DNA of 64,000 bases from Caballeronia sp. BR00000012568055 (GCF_029439455.1 NZ_JAQFVG010000319.1:62001-126000), one strand, 5' to 3'. Numbered from the stretch's first letter, positions 28,398 to 36,363 are shown. A program made the numbers and translations. Notes: generated by a model not told the origin, from the sequence alone.

Positions 28398-29285
28398 ATG
28401 GCAACTAGAAAAACTAAGGCAACATCGGTTACGGCACCGCGTGAGCCTGGAAAATTAAAAATGAGCGTCGTTGATGCACGGGCGGCGCTGACAGATCGAA
28501 TTCAGGCCGGTGACACGCTTCTAAGCCACAGTATCGGTTCGTCGGGCGATCTCGACCGGCACAAGGCTGAATTTAATCAATGGGACGACTACAACAACAC
28601 GTTGTTGCGTAAGATGTTCACGACCGACGAAGAAAAGGAGAAATACGACTACTTTTATATCGGGCCGATGTTCATAACAATGGGGTCAGGTCGTGATATA
28701 CCTGGTGAAATACGCGAACATTTGAGAGAATTCAAAAAGCGGATTGAACGGTTGACATCAGTACGTGAACGATTACCTCTGTTCGATCTGGATGACTCGT
28801 TGGCACTCGATCAGTCATCGCGTCCGGTTTCGGAAAGCCCCACAACTTTCTCAGATGAAATTTTTATCGTGCATGGGCACGACAATGCAATTAAAGAAGC
28901 GGTTGCTCGACTCCTTCAAACATTAGGTTTGAGGCCCGTAATCCTTTCTGAACAGGCGAATCAAGGACGCACCATCATCGAGAAGTTTGAGGACAGCGCA
29001 GATGTAGGCTTCGCGATTGTGTTAATGACCGGCGATGATATCGGCGGGAAGGACAATAACAATCTTCACAAGCGCGCACGTCAGAATGTGATTCTGGAAC
29101 TAGGCTATTTTGTAGGCCGACTACAGCGCTCGCGCGTTTGTGCCTTGCATGAAGATGGGGTTGAAATACCCTCTGATATATTGGGGGTGGGATATGTTAA
29201 GATCGATCCTGCAGGCCATTGGAGATATGAAGTTGCTAAGGAACTTCGGGCCGCTGGTTACAAGATCGACCTTAATAAGCTGTAA
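28398..29285 (+). CDS. TIR-like nucleotide-binding protein (PF10137/CAP12-type), candidate defence gene
   Basis: A 295-residue protein with an uncharacterised helical N-terminal half (residues 1-150) and a C-terminal TIR-like domain starting at about 154 (EIFIVHGHDNAIKEAV). Key segments are GRTIIEKFED (190-199, candidate NADase glutamate Glu195), GFAIVLMTGDD and RARQNVILELGYFVGRL, the pattern of CAP12/PCTIR domains. Relatives act as NAD-depleting effectors in anti-phage systems. The gene is visibly AT-richer than its neighbours and sits between integrase and early genes, a common cargo position. The start at 28398 is inferred; other methionines follow closely. Confidence 0.82.
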   Translation: MATRKTKATSVTAPREPGKLKMSVVDARAALTDRIQAGDTLLSHSIGSSGDLDRHKAEFNQWDDYNNTLLRKMFTTDEEKEKYDYFYIGPMFITMGSGRDIPGEIREHLREFKKRIERLTSVRERLPLFDLDDSLALDQSSRPVSESPTTFSDEIFIVHGHDNAIKEAVARLLQTLGLRPVILSEQANQGRTIIEKFEDSADVGFAIVLMTGDDIGGKDNNNLHKRARQNVILELGYFVGRLQRSRVCALHEDGVEIPSDILGVGYVKIDPAGHWRYEVAKELRAAGYKIDLNKL

Positions 29286-29346
29286 CGTCATCGTCAAGGC
29301 AGTACTGCGCCTTACCGTCTTTTTTGCGCGTACCCGCGCTAGCGCC

Positions 29347-29375
29347 GAAGCCCTGCGCGGGCGGGCTTCTTATTT
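29347..29375 (+). terminator. Terminator after the TIR gene
   Basis: GAAGCCC (29347-29353) pairs with GGGCTTC (29363-29369), followed by TTATTT, 62 bp downstream of the TIR gene stop. The convergent excisionase-like gene ends nearby. Confidence 0.7.
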
Positions 29376-29411
29376 CCGGTTATAGTGCGCTCGTGCGTTT
29401 GTGTCGCCCGT

Positions 29412-29666
29412 TCACATAGCTTTCTGTTCCGTCTCCAACCGCCGTTCCCATTCGCGGGCACTGGTCGCCGTTATCAACGCCTTACGGCCGACCCTGATTT
29501 CGGCGGGCGTGCGCCCCTGTTGCTTCAACTCGAAGTAATGCGAACGGCTCAACGCATAGCGCTTGCAGAATTCATCAATCGTCATTGGCGGCGCATCCTT
29601 CGCCGTCTTCCTCGATGGCGTCGTAATGGCGGGCGGGAAAACGTCGGCACGCATGGCGGCGTTCAT
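29412..29666 (-). CDS. Excisionase/AlpA-like DNA-binding protein
   Basis: An 84-residue protein with a winged-helix-like DNA-binding segment (MTIDEFCKRYALSRSHYFELKQQGRTPAEIRVGRKALIT) typical of phage Xis/AlpA/MerR-like proteins. GGAG lies 8 nt before the ATG at 29666. Last gene of the leftward early operon and close to the integrase, as expected for a directionality factor. It is the best candidate to bind the decamer arrays, although that link is inference. Confidence 0.75.
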   Translation of the reverse strand: MNAAMRADVFPPAITTPSRKTAKDAPPMTIDEFCKRYALSRSHYFELKQQGRTPAEIRVGRKALITATSAREWERRLETEQKAM

Positions 29667-29737
29667 GGCGGTTTCTCCAGTGCAGCGGCCGGGCTCGCGC
29701 TCGGTGCGTGGCCCGGTATCACTTCGCAATAGTGGAA

Positions 29738-30245
29738 TTACGCGTCGGCTTCGTCTTCGTCGGTTGCCTCGCTCGCATCGAGCGTCGCGGGTATCTCGCG
29801 TTTAAGCAACGTCAACAGTTTTGCTCCCACGGCTTCGGTGCGCGGATGCACCTGGGCGCGCGCCAAAAACGACCGTACCGCCTTCACGCGGTTGCATCGT
29901 AAGCCGTCCGAACGTCACGGCATCGAACGCCAGATCGTCGCGCGGTTTCGCGCCTGTATGCAGATGTAGGCGCATCGCGCGCCACGTCTCGGACCAACGC
30001 AATACGCCCAGGTGCGGATGGCGTATGCGCGTCAACGGCGGCCCTTCGTCACCCGCGAAAATATCAGGATCATTCGCCGCATCGAACAACGATGCGCGAA
30101 GCGACGGGCTTAGAACGTCCAATACCGTATTGGGTAGCTCAAAGGTTAGTTTCAGATCGACGGCGATAACTTCTTCGTCGCCGTGCGTTTCAGATCGCAC
30201 ATTGATATGCGCAATCTTCGTCGGATGCCGCGCGAACTCAATCAT
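29738..30245 (-). pseudogene. Conserved phage protein interrupted by a single-base frameshift
   Basis: The frame from 30245 (MIEFARHPTKIAHINV) reads well to GGTVVF near 29866, then continues as an implausible tail ending at 29802. Removing one base from the five-T run (29865-29869) restores GGTVV-LARAQVHPRTEAVG, continuing to an acidic C-terminus that stops at 29738. That reading resembles phage proteins I recall with a basic/aromatic start and an RVQ-type C-terminal segment. Start overlaps the upstream gene by ATGA. Either a real inactivating mutation or a homopolymer sequencing error. Confidence 0.7.
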
Positions 30246-30523
30246 TGGCCGCACCCGCTTGCGTCACCGAAGATCAAACCGCCCATCCATTCGACCGCTT
30301 CGGCGGTGGATGCTTCCTGGAAGTCGTGCCACTCGCGCGCAACGTCTTTGATGAACTCGACGCGTTGCGGTTGATCCAGTTCGCCGGACTCGCATATCGC
30401 ATCAAGCATCGCCCGTACACCCAGATAGTACGCAACGCGCATCGAGTGTCGTTGCATATTCGAACACGACGCAAGCGCGAGCGTTTGATCGTATGCGTTC
30501 CACGTTTCGCCTAGATAGCCCAT
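30242..30523 (-). CDS. Small phage early protein
   Basis: A 93-residue mainly helical protein starting MGYLGETWNAYDQTLA with AAGGAGAG upstream. It overlaps the next gene by ATGA and begins 5 bp after the annealing-protein candidate, so it belongs to the leftward recombination operon. No recognised domain. Confidence 0.7.
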   Translation of the reverse strand: MGYLGETWNAYDQTLALASCSNMQRHSMRVAYYLGVRAMLDAICESGELDQPQRVEFIKDVAREWHDFQEASTAEAVEWMGGLIFGDASGCGQ

Positions 30524-30527
30524 TTCT

Positions 30528-31628
30528 TCACTCTCCTTGGTCAAAGTCCGCAGCGCGCGCGCTGTACAGTTGCGCAAGCTCGTTGCGTTGCTTCTCGTCG
30601 CTCACGCGGCGTATCAAGTCCGCCGCTTCGTTAAGTGCATCGAGCGTCGTTGCTCCCTGCAATGCGTCCGCGATCTGCGCATACGTTGGCGCGGCCTGGT
30701 CCTGATCGGGTGGCCTATCGTCGTGCGCGTCCGAATCATTCGCGGCCTGGGCAGCGCGTGCGGTGCGTGTCGTGCGTCGCGCTTTCATGCGCGATTTCAC
30801 GGACGCGGCGCGCGTGTCGGCCGCCGCCGTGACGTTCGCGGCCGGATCGTCGGCGGGCATATCGAACCATTCGGCGGGGGCGCTCATACCATCGCGCAGC
30901 GAGTTATAAATATTGCGCAGCGATACGACCATTGCGGGCGTGATAGCGCCCAGGCGACGCTGTATGCGAACTTCGATCATTTCCTTTGTCACGCCGAACG
31001 CTTCGAAGCGCGCAACCATGTTCGCAATCAGTTCTTCGGTAATGTCCACTTCGGCCGCTTGCGTCGCCTTGCATTGCGTTAGCGCGGCCTCCACCACGTC
31101 ACCGTCGATAAGCGCGAGAATGCAGGCGCGCTTACGGCGCGAGCCGTTGTTCGCGATCACCTCGTATATGTCGCGTTCGTCTTTGAGCGCGTAACCGCCT
31201 TCGCGCGTGTCGCGCCAGTGCCGCACGGTGAACGTTCGAACGTCGCGATAGTTCGTTTCATAGTCCCAGGCGTAGGCCATGCACTCGGACACGCCATTCG
31301 TGCGGCTCAACTCCTTGACCCCGGCCTCCATGTTTCCCCATCGCTTCGCGATCGTTTCCGCAAGCCGGATCGACGGGCCGGTTATGACGTTGCCGCCGCG
31401 CGCATATTCGTAGGTGGCTTCTTCGGCAAGGGATGCCCGCATACAGTCTTGCAGGATGCGATCGACCGCGCGCCGTGGATCGCGGGGATGCGTGCGCGCG
31501 ATCAACAAGGCCGCTTGCACTTCTGCAATCGCTTTCGACTGTTCGGCCGCGACAAGTGCGCCCGTTTGCGTGGGCGCGCTGCTCCCGAACGGGTTTGTAA
31601 CTGTTACGTCGTTTCGCGCGTCATTCAT
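30528..31628 (-). CDS. Phage recombination-operon protein, candidate single-strand annealing protein
   Basis: A 366-residue protein encoded directly after a YqaJ-type exonuclease, where RecT/Erf/Bet annealing proteins usually sit. The conserved-looking core spans about residues 50-265 (GPSIRLAETIAKRWGN, DIYEVIANNGSRRKRACILALIDGDVVEAAL, EMIEVRIQRRLGAITPAMVV), followed by a low-complexity Arg/Ala/Asp linker and a short helical C-terminus. It does not show a RecT signature that I recognise, so function rests on context and size. Its start overlaps the exonuclease stop by 8 bp. Confidence 0.6.
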   Translation of the reverse strand: MNDARNDVTVTNPFGSSAPTQTGALVAAEQSKAIAEVQAALLIARTHPRDPRRAVDRILQDCMRASLAEEATYEYARGGNVITGPSIRLAETIAKRWGNMEAGVKELSRTNGVSECMAYAWDYETNYRDVRTFTVRHWRDTREGGYALKDERDIYEVIANNGSRRKRACILALIDGDVVEAALTQCKATQAAEVDITEELIANMVARFEAFGVTKEMIEVRIQRRLGAITPAMVVSLRNIYNSLRDGMSAPAEWFDMPADDPAANVTAAADTRAASVKSRMKARRTTRTARAAQAANDSDAHDDRPPDQDQAAPTYAQIADALQGATTLDALNEAADLIRRVSDEKQRNELAQLYSARAADFDQGE

Positions 31629-32520
31629 CGTTCGCTCCTTTCTTCGAGAAACGGAAGTCGATATAGCTATAGGGTTCGACGGTATGGCCCGGCTTCTTCA
31701 CGATCTTGCGGCGGTACTCGCCGCCGCTCGACAGGCGGCCGATGGACGCTTCGCCCATTCCGCGCAGAATGTGCGCCTTTGCGCCATCGGCGACGCCCGC
31801 GTACTCTTTCGCCAGATCGGCCGATTGACGGTGTACGTTGTGCCAGTAATCCATATCGGCGGGTAGCTCGATCGCCTCGCCGTTCGTGCCTGGATAGAGG
31901 CGCTTGATAAGCGCGATTGCACCCGACCGCGCGTAGTCCATTTCGGGCGGCTCGCGCCGCTCGACGCATTGCCAGAATTCGCGTTCGCCTTCGATCAACT
32001 GTTCTTCCAGTTCGGCGTCGTCACGGCGCACGATGTAACGCGTAAGCCGGTTGCCGCCGACCAAGGCCGCCAGGTGCCATTCGCGATAGTCGAAAATCGT
32101 TGCGTAGTGCAGGCATTGCAGAAAATACGGTTCCGGTATCTGGTCCGTATCCGGTTCGCCCCATTCACCGAAGCGATGCGCGAACGTGTCCACGTTCTTT
32201 ATTTCCAGGCCGATCCGCGCGCCTTCGATGACCCGATCCGGGTTGCCAATCATCCACGGGTAACGCGCGTGCCGCTTCATCGCGTGGCGGCGTAGCTTCA
32301 CGTCGTAACGCTCGGCGAACACGTCGGCTATCGCGTCTTCGAGCGCGCGCCCCATCTGCATACGCTCGGTGTCTTCGCGCTCGATGACCGCTTCGCCCGT
32401 CTTGTCGTAATACAGTTCGAGCGCGGACATATACGGATGCAGGCCGCACGCAATCGCGGCATCGCTTCCGCCGACACCGCTACGGCGTTGCTCTAACCAG
32501 GCGGCGCGGGCATCATTCAT
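31621..32520 (-). CDS. YqaJ-like viral recombinase (lambda exonuclease family)
   Basis: A 299-residue nuclease predicted to resect double-stranded ends. Hallmarks of the YqaJ fold are RRSGVGGSDAAIACGLHPYMS (residues 12-32), MGRALEDAIADVF, then GNPDRVIEG (Asp95) and IGLEIKNV (Glu106, Lys108) as the metal-binding D...ExK core, and LQCLHYA. It overlaps genes on both sides by 8 bp in a tightly coupled operon, and would work with the adjacent annealing-protein candidate. Confidence 0.9.
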   Translation of the reverse strand: MNDARAAWLEQRRSGVGGSDAAIACGLHPYMSALELYYDKTGEAVIEREDTERMQMGRALEDAIADVFAERYDVKLRRHAMKRHARYPWMIGNPDRVIEGARIGLEIKNVDTFAHRFGEWGEPDTDQIPEPYFLQCLHYATIFDYREWHLAALVGGNRLTRYIVRRDDAELEEQLIEGEREFWQCVERREPPEMDYARSGAIALIKRLYPGTNGEAIELPADMDYWHNVHRQSADLAKEYAGVADGAKAHILRGMGEASIGRLSSGGEYRRKIVKKPGHTVEPYSYIDFRFSKKGANDE

Positions 32521-32839
32521 GGCCTACCTCGCTTTCGTCGGTGGCGAGGCAAAGCCCGCGCGCGGCCAGCGCGGCCGTAACCTCGTTCAATGAAGTTCGG
32601 CCGAAGGACCGCAGGCGTAGCAGATCGTCACGCGTGCAACGGCACAAGTCCGCAACCGTCATTACGTTTCCCACGAAAAGCGCGTTACGCGAACGCGCCG
32701 AAAGCGCGAGCGCTTCAATGCGCGCGCTCGCTTCGACCGCTGCGGGCCGTGACGCGAGCGGCGCAATCATCGCGTCGATGCACTCGCGGGCGCGCGTCAG
32801 TTCGACAACATCGTCGGTTGCCTCGATCGTGATTCGCAT
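32513..32839 (-). CDS. RNA polymerase alpha-CTD-like protein
   Basis: A 108-residue protein whose C-terminal half (IEALALSARSRNALFVGN, TVADLCRCTRDDLLRLRSFG, SLNEVTAALAARGLCL) closely follows the pattern of the RNA polymerase alpha C-terminal domain, a helix-hairpin-helix fold that binds UP elements and activators. The N-terminal half is an unrelated acidic/helical region. AAGGAGG lies 6 nt before the ATG. First gene of the leftward operon, facing the control region; it may redirect host polymerase or simply bind DNA. Confidence 0.72.
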   Translation of the reverse strand: MRITIEATDDVVELTRARECIDAMIAPLASRPAAVEASARIEALALSARSRNALFVGNVMTVADLCRCTRDDLLRLRSFGRTSLNEVTAALAARGLCLATDESEVGHE

Positions 32840-33547
32840 AACGCCTCCTTATTGCAGACGCGGACAATTACGACGGACGGACGGCGGCACCCAGGCGCAA
32901 CCGATATTCACGCGCGGCGTTGAATAGCGCATTCTCATTTCTATCCATGATCGGCGTAATTGCTTCGGGATATTTCGCAATACCGGGCGATACGATATTA
33001 CCGACCGGCCGCTAAAGTCGATTTTCATGACGCTCATGTTTCGTGTAGGAATGGAAATGCAGCATAGTTCGCCGCCCGTGATTTTCAACGGCTAAAAATT
33101 TAAAGGGAAAGAACAGTATTTAACCTTGTTGCGCCGCAATCGTCGTTTATTGCGCATAGGCCACAAGACAATCAAATAGCGTCGCCGGAATTCGGCGTCT
33201 GCCCAGGAATCCCCGCCGTGTGCCGGCTTGCGGGCGAACCTTGTTGCGACCACGGACGCCGATGGTTTGTACGATTAAATTCGGTTTGATTGTGCGAGTG
33301 CGGTAATGCGAATTAAGGGAATACACCTAATTGGGCTATCTGTCCGTCAAAAATATTTTCCGAATCCTTGACTTCTGTAAATCTGGACTGGAGTGGATAG
33401 CACTGGATCGCACTGGCTTTTTAAAAACGGCACTGGATCGCACTGTACTTTAGATGCGGGATTTATGGCAAATCTGCCAGCTTGAATTAACCAATCTTCG
33501 GTATATCGTTCAACACCTGCGCGAATGCACATTAAGCGAGGCGAGTT
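32840..33547. promoter_or_regulatory. Divergent early control region of the prophage
   Basis: About 700 bp between the leftward recombination operon and the rightward replication operon, AT-richer than the surrounding coding DNA (e.g. 33090-33125 and 33270-33360). Divergent early promoters and operators are expected here. It contains the decamer array at 33382-33451. A minus-strand frame of 59-79 codons (32849-33088) is weak and not called as a gene. No CI/Cro-like repressor gene is present. Confidence 0.6.
33382..33451 (-). repeat. Inverted copies of the 10-bp-phased repeat in the control region
   Basis: Decamers in one 10-bp register: 33382 TCTGGACTGG, 33392 AGTGGATAGC, 33402 ACTGGATCGC, 33412 ACTGGCTTTT, 33432 ACTGGATCGC and 33442 ACTGTACTTT. 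ACTGGATCGC is the complement of the GYNATCCAGT motif found next to the attachment site. The perfect 16-bp repeats at 33400-33415 and 33430-33445 are exactly 30 bp apart. Likely operator for the rightward early promoter. Confidence 0.8.
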
Positions 33548-33736
33548 ATGAAACACGCGGCCAAATGTGAAGCGCCCGGCAATGGGCGCAGGGCTACCGC
33601 AGGTTATCCGCCGCCGTTGCGCGGTAATGAAACCACGGCCGCCCGGCTCATGCGTATTGCGCACCTGCGCGCGGCGTGCGCCCCGATGCCGCTTGCGCGC
33701 CCGATCCAGCGCGCCACGTCGCGCCCCATCGCGTAG
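33548..33736 (+). CDS. Small basic protein (tentative)
   Basis: A 62-residue, Arg/Ala/Pro-rich frame starting MKHAAKCEAPGNG with GAGG 7 nt upstream of the ATG. It precedes the replication gene by 9 bp and could be the first gene of the rightward operon. Composition is close to what GC-rich non-coding frames give, hence low confidence. Confidence 0.35.
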   Translation: MKHAAKCEAPGNGRRATAGYPPPLRGNETTAARLMRIAHLRAACAPMPLARPIQRATSRPIA

Positions 33737-33745
33737 GGGGCGAAC

Positions 33746-34657
33746 ATGGCGCGGGCTCGGATGCTTAAAGCGAAGTTTTTCACCAACGACGTACTCGGCC
33801 AGTTGCCGCCGCTCGCGCGTCTTCTGTTCGCGGGACTGTGGACGATCGCAGATCGTGCCGGACGTCTGGAAGACCGGCCCGCGCGCATTCACGCGGAAAT
33901 CTTGCCTTACGACGCCGAAGCGGACGTCGAGGGCTTGCTCGACTTGCTCGAAGGCACGGGCTTTATCGCGCGCTATGCGGTGGACGGCGCGCGATACGTC
34001 GAAATCACCAACTGGACCAAACACCAACGCCCGCACCCGCACGAACCGGAAAGCGTCATTCCGCCATGCGCGCCCGCCGCAAAGCCCCGTACCAGGGCAC
34101 GCCGTGACATTGCCGTACCACGTCACGCCAACGGTGCGACGTGTACCGACATTGGCGACACATGTACGCCGGGTTCATCGGGTTCATCGGGTTCATCCCG
34201 GCACTCGCGTTCGAAGGTATCGCCAGCTTTACCCGTAGAGCCGCGCGAAAAACGCGATTCGCGCGGCGCACGATTGCCCGAAGCCTGGACCTTGCCCGAA
34301 GCGTGGGCCGCGTGGGCGATGCGGGAATGCGAATTTTCGCCGCCGCAGGTTCGCGAAGCCGCCGCGCGATTCGCCGACTACTGGCACGCGAAAGCCGGTG
34401 CGGACGCCGCGAAACGGGACTGGGCCGCGACCTGGCGCAACTGGTGCCGCAGCGAACGCGACCGATCGCGCAACGCACACGGCCCGCCACGCGCCACGGC
34501 TGCACGCGACGGCGCGGGCTTGTGGACGCTCGACCACGCCGCGCTCAACGCGTTAGCGCGTGACCTCGGCATAGGCGAAGCACGCGTGGGCGAATCCGCA
34601 CGGGCATTCATCGCGCGGATTCAAGCGGCGCAACACGGCCGCGACCGGCTGCACTGA
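33746..34657 (+). CDS. Phage replication initiation protein (lambda O-like role)
   Basis: A 303-residue protein. The N-terminal domain (FFTNDVLGQLPPLARLLFAGLWTIADRAGRLEDRP, ILPYDAEADVEGLLDLLEGTGFI) is the winged-helix domain common to phage replication proteins, followed by a Pro/Ser/Gly-rich linker (about 110-165) and a DnaT-like C-terminal region (ADYWHAKAGADAAKRDWAATWRNW). Three exact 9-bp repeats lie inside the linker-coding DNA, an arrangement like the lambda origin. First well-supported gene of the rightward operon. Confidence 0.82.
   Translation: MARARMLKAKFFTNDVLGQLPPLARLLFAGLWTIADRAGRLEDRPARIHAEILPYDAEADVEGLLDLLEGTGFIARYAVDGARYVEITNWTKHQRPHPHEPESVIPPCAPAAKPRTRARRDIAVPRHANGATCTDIGDTCTPGSSGSSGSSRHSRSKVSPALPVEPREKRDSRGARLPEAWTLPEAWAAWAMRECEFSPPQVREAAARFADYWHAKAGADAAKRDWAATWRNWCRSERDRSRNAHGPPRATAARDGAGLWTLDHAALNALARDLGIGEARVGESARAFIARIQAAQHGRDRLH
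34170..34196 (+). repeat. Three tandem 9-bp repeats inside the replication gene (candidate origin iterons)
   Basis: CGGGTTCAT is repeated exactly three times at 34170, 34179 and 34188, encoding Gly-Ser-Ser units. Palindrome-like GTGTAC/GTACGC segments lie just upstream. Lambda-type phages keep origin iterons within the initiator gene; here the repeats fall at the matching place. The alternative is slippage in linker coding DNA. Confidence 0.5.
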
Positions 34658-34679
34658 CAGACCGCAACCAGGGGCAGAC

Positions 34680-35468
34680 ATGGACGACGAAGCGCAGACG
34701 GAAGCGACCCCGCGCGATGCGCGTTGGAGGCTTTGCGGCGTGCCTGGTTGCCCGCTTGTCGGCACCATCGGCCGCGCCGGGCAATGGTGGTGCTATTGCC
34801 ACTTCGACGCCGACACAAGCGCCAACGATGCGATTACGCGCGTGATTCGCAAGCATCGCGCGGTGTACCTGGCAACGGTAGACGTGCGTGCTTCGATCGG
34901 TACGGACGGCTGGCCGCGCATGTACCGCACGGTGCAGGAACGCTTACTCGACGCGCAATGCGCCGACCTGATGCCGTGCGAGTTGGACGCGTCGCCGTAC
35001 CGCCCAGGCCGCCCGATCGTGTCGCAATGGCTCGCGCGGCTTGAACGCTACCTGCACGACGCGGCACGCGCGGAGTTGCAGCGTATGGCGCGCGATGCAA
35101 CGCCCGAAGCCGTGACCAGGCGCGCGCCGCTTCCTAGCCGCGATTGCGTGGCACGAATGCGCGCGACGCTGGCACCGATCGCGGCGCGGGTGCTTTCGCC
35201 TCGGTGGGCGTTCGAACTGCTCGACGGCATCGCACGAAAGCCGACGCACGCGCCGCCGCCCGAAGCGCTGCGCGCCGCGCTTGATGCGATCCGCTCGCAG
35301 ACCGGCCGCGCATACGTCGCGAATGCAACCGACGAACAACGCGCGCGCTGGCGCGCGGCGCTGGAAAGCATCGGCGGCACGGCGGCCGGCCTCATGCCGT
35401 CGCGTGTCCCTGGTGAAGACGACGAACCGATGGAAACAAACCCTACTGAAAGCGAGGCGCAATCATGA
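34680..35468 (+). CDS. Phage protein with possible zinc knuckle, unknown function
   Basis: A 262-residue protein in the replication operon. The N-terminus holds CGVPGCPLVGTIG...WWCYCHF (residues 19-42), a possible Cys/His metal site; the rest is helical and basic. AGGGGC lies upstream of the ATG and its end overlaps the next gene by 4 bp. Position between replication protein and DnaB-N-like gene suggests a role in DNA replication, not shown by sequence. Confidence 0.7.
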   Translation: MDDEAQTEATPRDARWRLCGVPGCPLVGTIGRAGQWWCYCHFDADTSANDAITRVIRKHRAVYLATVDVRASIGTDGWPRMYRTVQERLLDAQCADLMPCELDASPYRPGRPIVSQWLARLERYLHDAARAELQRMARDATPEAVTRRAPLPSRDCVARMRATLAPIAARVLSPRWAFELLDGIARKPTHAPPPEALRAALDAIRSQTGRAYVANATDEQRARWRAALESIGGTAAGLMPSRVPGEDDEPMETNPTESEAQS

Positions 35469-35860
35469 TCCGTTTCGAAGACGACGACCGCACGCGCGGC
35501 GAACAGCACGTACTCGGCGCGGTCCTGCAAGGGAAACCGCTGCATCCGGGCGTATGGCAAACACTCTGCCCCGAAGACTTCGCGCACGATCTGCACGGGC
35601 GCATTTTCCGTCACGCGGAACGCCTTGCCGCCGTTGGCGTACAGGTGAATCCGGCCGCCGTGTACGAGTCGATGCGCCAGGACCGGCGCAAGCATCAACC
35701 CGCGCCAGCGCTCGACGGTGTAGCCGACTACCTCGAAGCGCTTTCCTGCTCGAAATCGAATCCGTTGCACAGCGCGCATATCCGGGCGCTTGCTGCATTC
35801 CATAACGCGAGCATCGAGCAACACACCGCGCGTGTCGCATCGGCACGGGGCAGCAAGTGA
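35465..35860 (+). CDS. Stand-alone DnaB N-terminal-domain protein
   Basis: A 131-residue protein matching only the N-terminal helical domain of replicative helicase DnaB: EQHVLGAVLQGKPLHPGVWQ, FAHDLHGRIFRHAERLAAVG, VNPAAVYESMRQD and IRALAAFHNASIEQ. No RecA-like ATPase domain follows in any frame. It overlaps genes on both sides by 4 bp. In DnaB this domain holds hexamer collars and contacts primase; alone it could capture host DnaB, DnaG or a loader. Confidence 0.75.
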   Translation: MIRFEDDDRTRGEQHVLGAVLQGKPLHPGVWQTLCPEDFAHDLHGRIFRHAERLAAVGVQVNPAAVYESMRQDRRKHQPAPALDGVADYLEALSCSKSNPLHSAHIRALAAFHNASIEQHTARVASARGSK

Positions 35861-36363
35861 GCGCACTCACAATACGCCGCGATGCGGCGCTGCTCGCTCG
35901 CTTCGAAGCTCGCGTTACGCCTGAGCCAATGTCGGGTTGCTGGCTCTGGACCGGTCCACCGCGAGATGATCGACGGAACCAACAGTATGGGGTTGTCCGT
36001 GTCAACGGTCCGCAGATCGGCGCGCATCGCGCCGCTTGGTTGCTCTATCGAGGCGATATTCCGGGTGGTCTGCACGTCTTGCATCGTTGCGACAATCCCG
36101 CCTGCATAAATCCGGCGCATCTGTTCCTCGGAACAAACCTCGATAACGTTGCTGATCGGGTAAGGAAAGGCCGTTCAGGGTTTAGGGCGCATCCTGGCGA
36201 CACGCATCCGATGGCGAAGCTAAAGGCGACAGACGTAGCGGCGATCCGCAAACGCCTAAGGGACGGCGAGCGAAATTGCGATCTTGCCGACGAATACGGC
36301 GTTTCAAGAACGACGATTTCGAACATCGCTCACGGCGACCGGTGGAAGGTGAAACCGCAATGA
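35857..36363 (+). CDS. HNH endonuclease with C-terminal HTH (copy 1)
   Basis: A 168-residue nuclease starting with GTG (GTGA overlap). The HNH core is VLHRCDNPACINPAHLFLG (His76, Cys78, Asn80, Cys83, Asn85, His88), preceded by the GCWLWTG/HRAAWLLYRGDIP strand pattern of phage HNH homing-type enzymes. A helix-turn-helix (CDLADEYGVSRTTISNIAHG) ends the protein and probably gives DNA specificity. A paralogue lies two genes downstream. Confidence 0.88.
   Translation: MSALTIRRDAALLARFEARVTPEPMSGCWLWTGPPRDDRRNQQYGVVRVNGPQIGAHRAAWLLYRGDIPGGLHVLHRCDNPACINPAHLFLGTNLDNVADRVRKGRSGFRAHPGDTHPMAKLKATDVAAIRKRLRDGERNCDLADEYGVSRTTISNIAHGDRWKVKPQ

Noticed and set aside
32849..33088. 59-79-codon minus-strand frame in the control region
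   Set aside because: Weak ribosome site and no recognisable features; more likely part of the regulatory region.
33347..34126. 259-codon minus-strand frame across the control region and replication gene
   Set aside because: Antisense to the replication gene's conserved domain; Arg-rich shadow frame.
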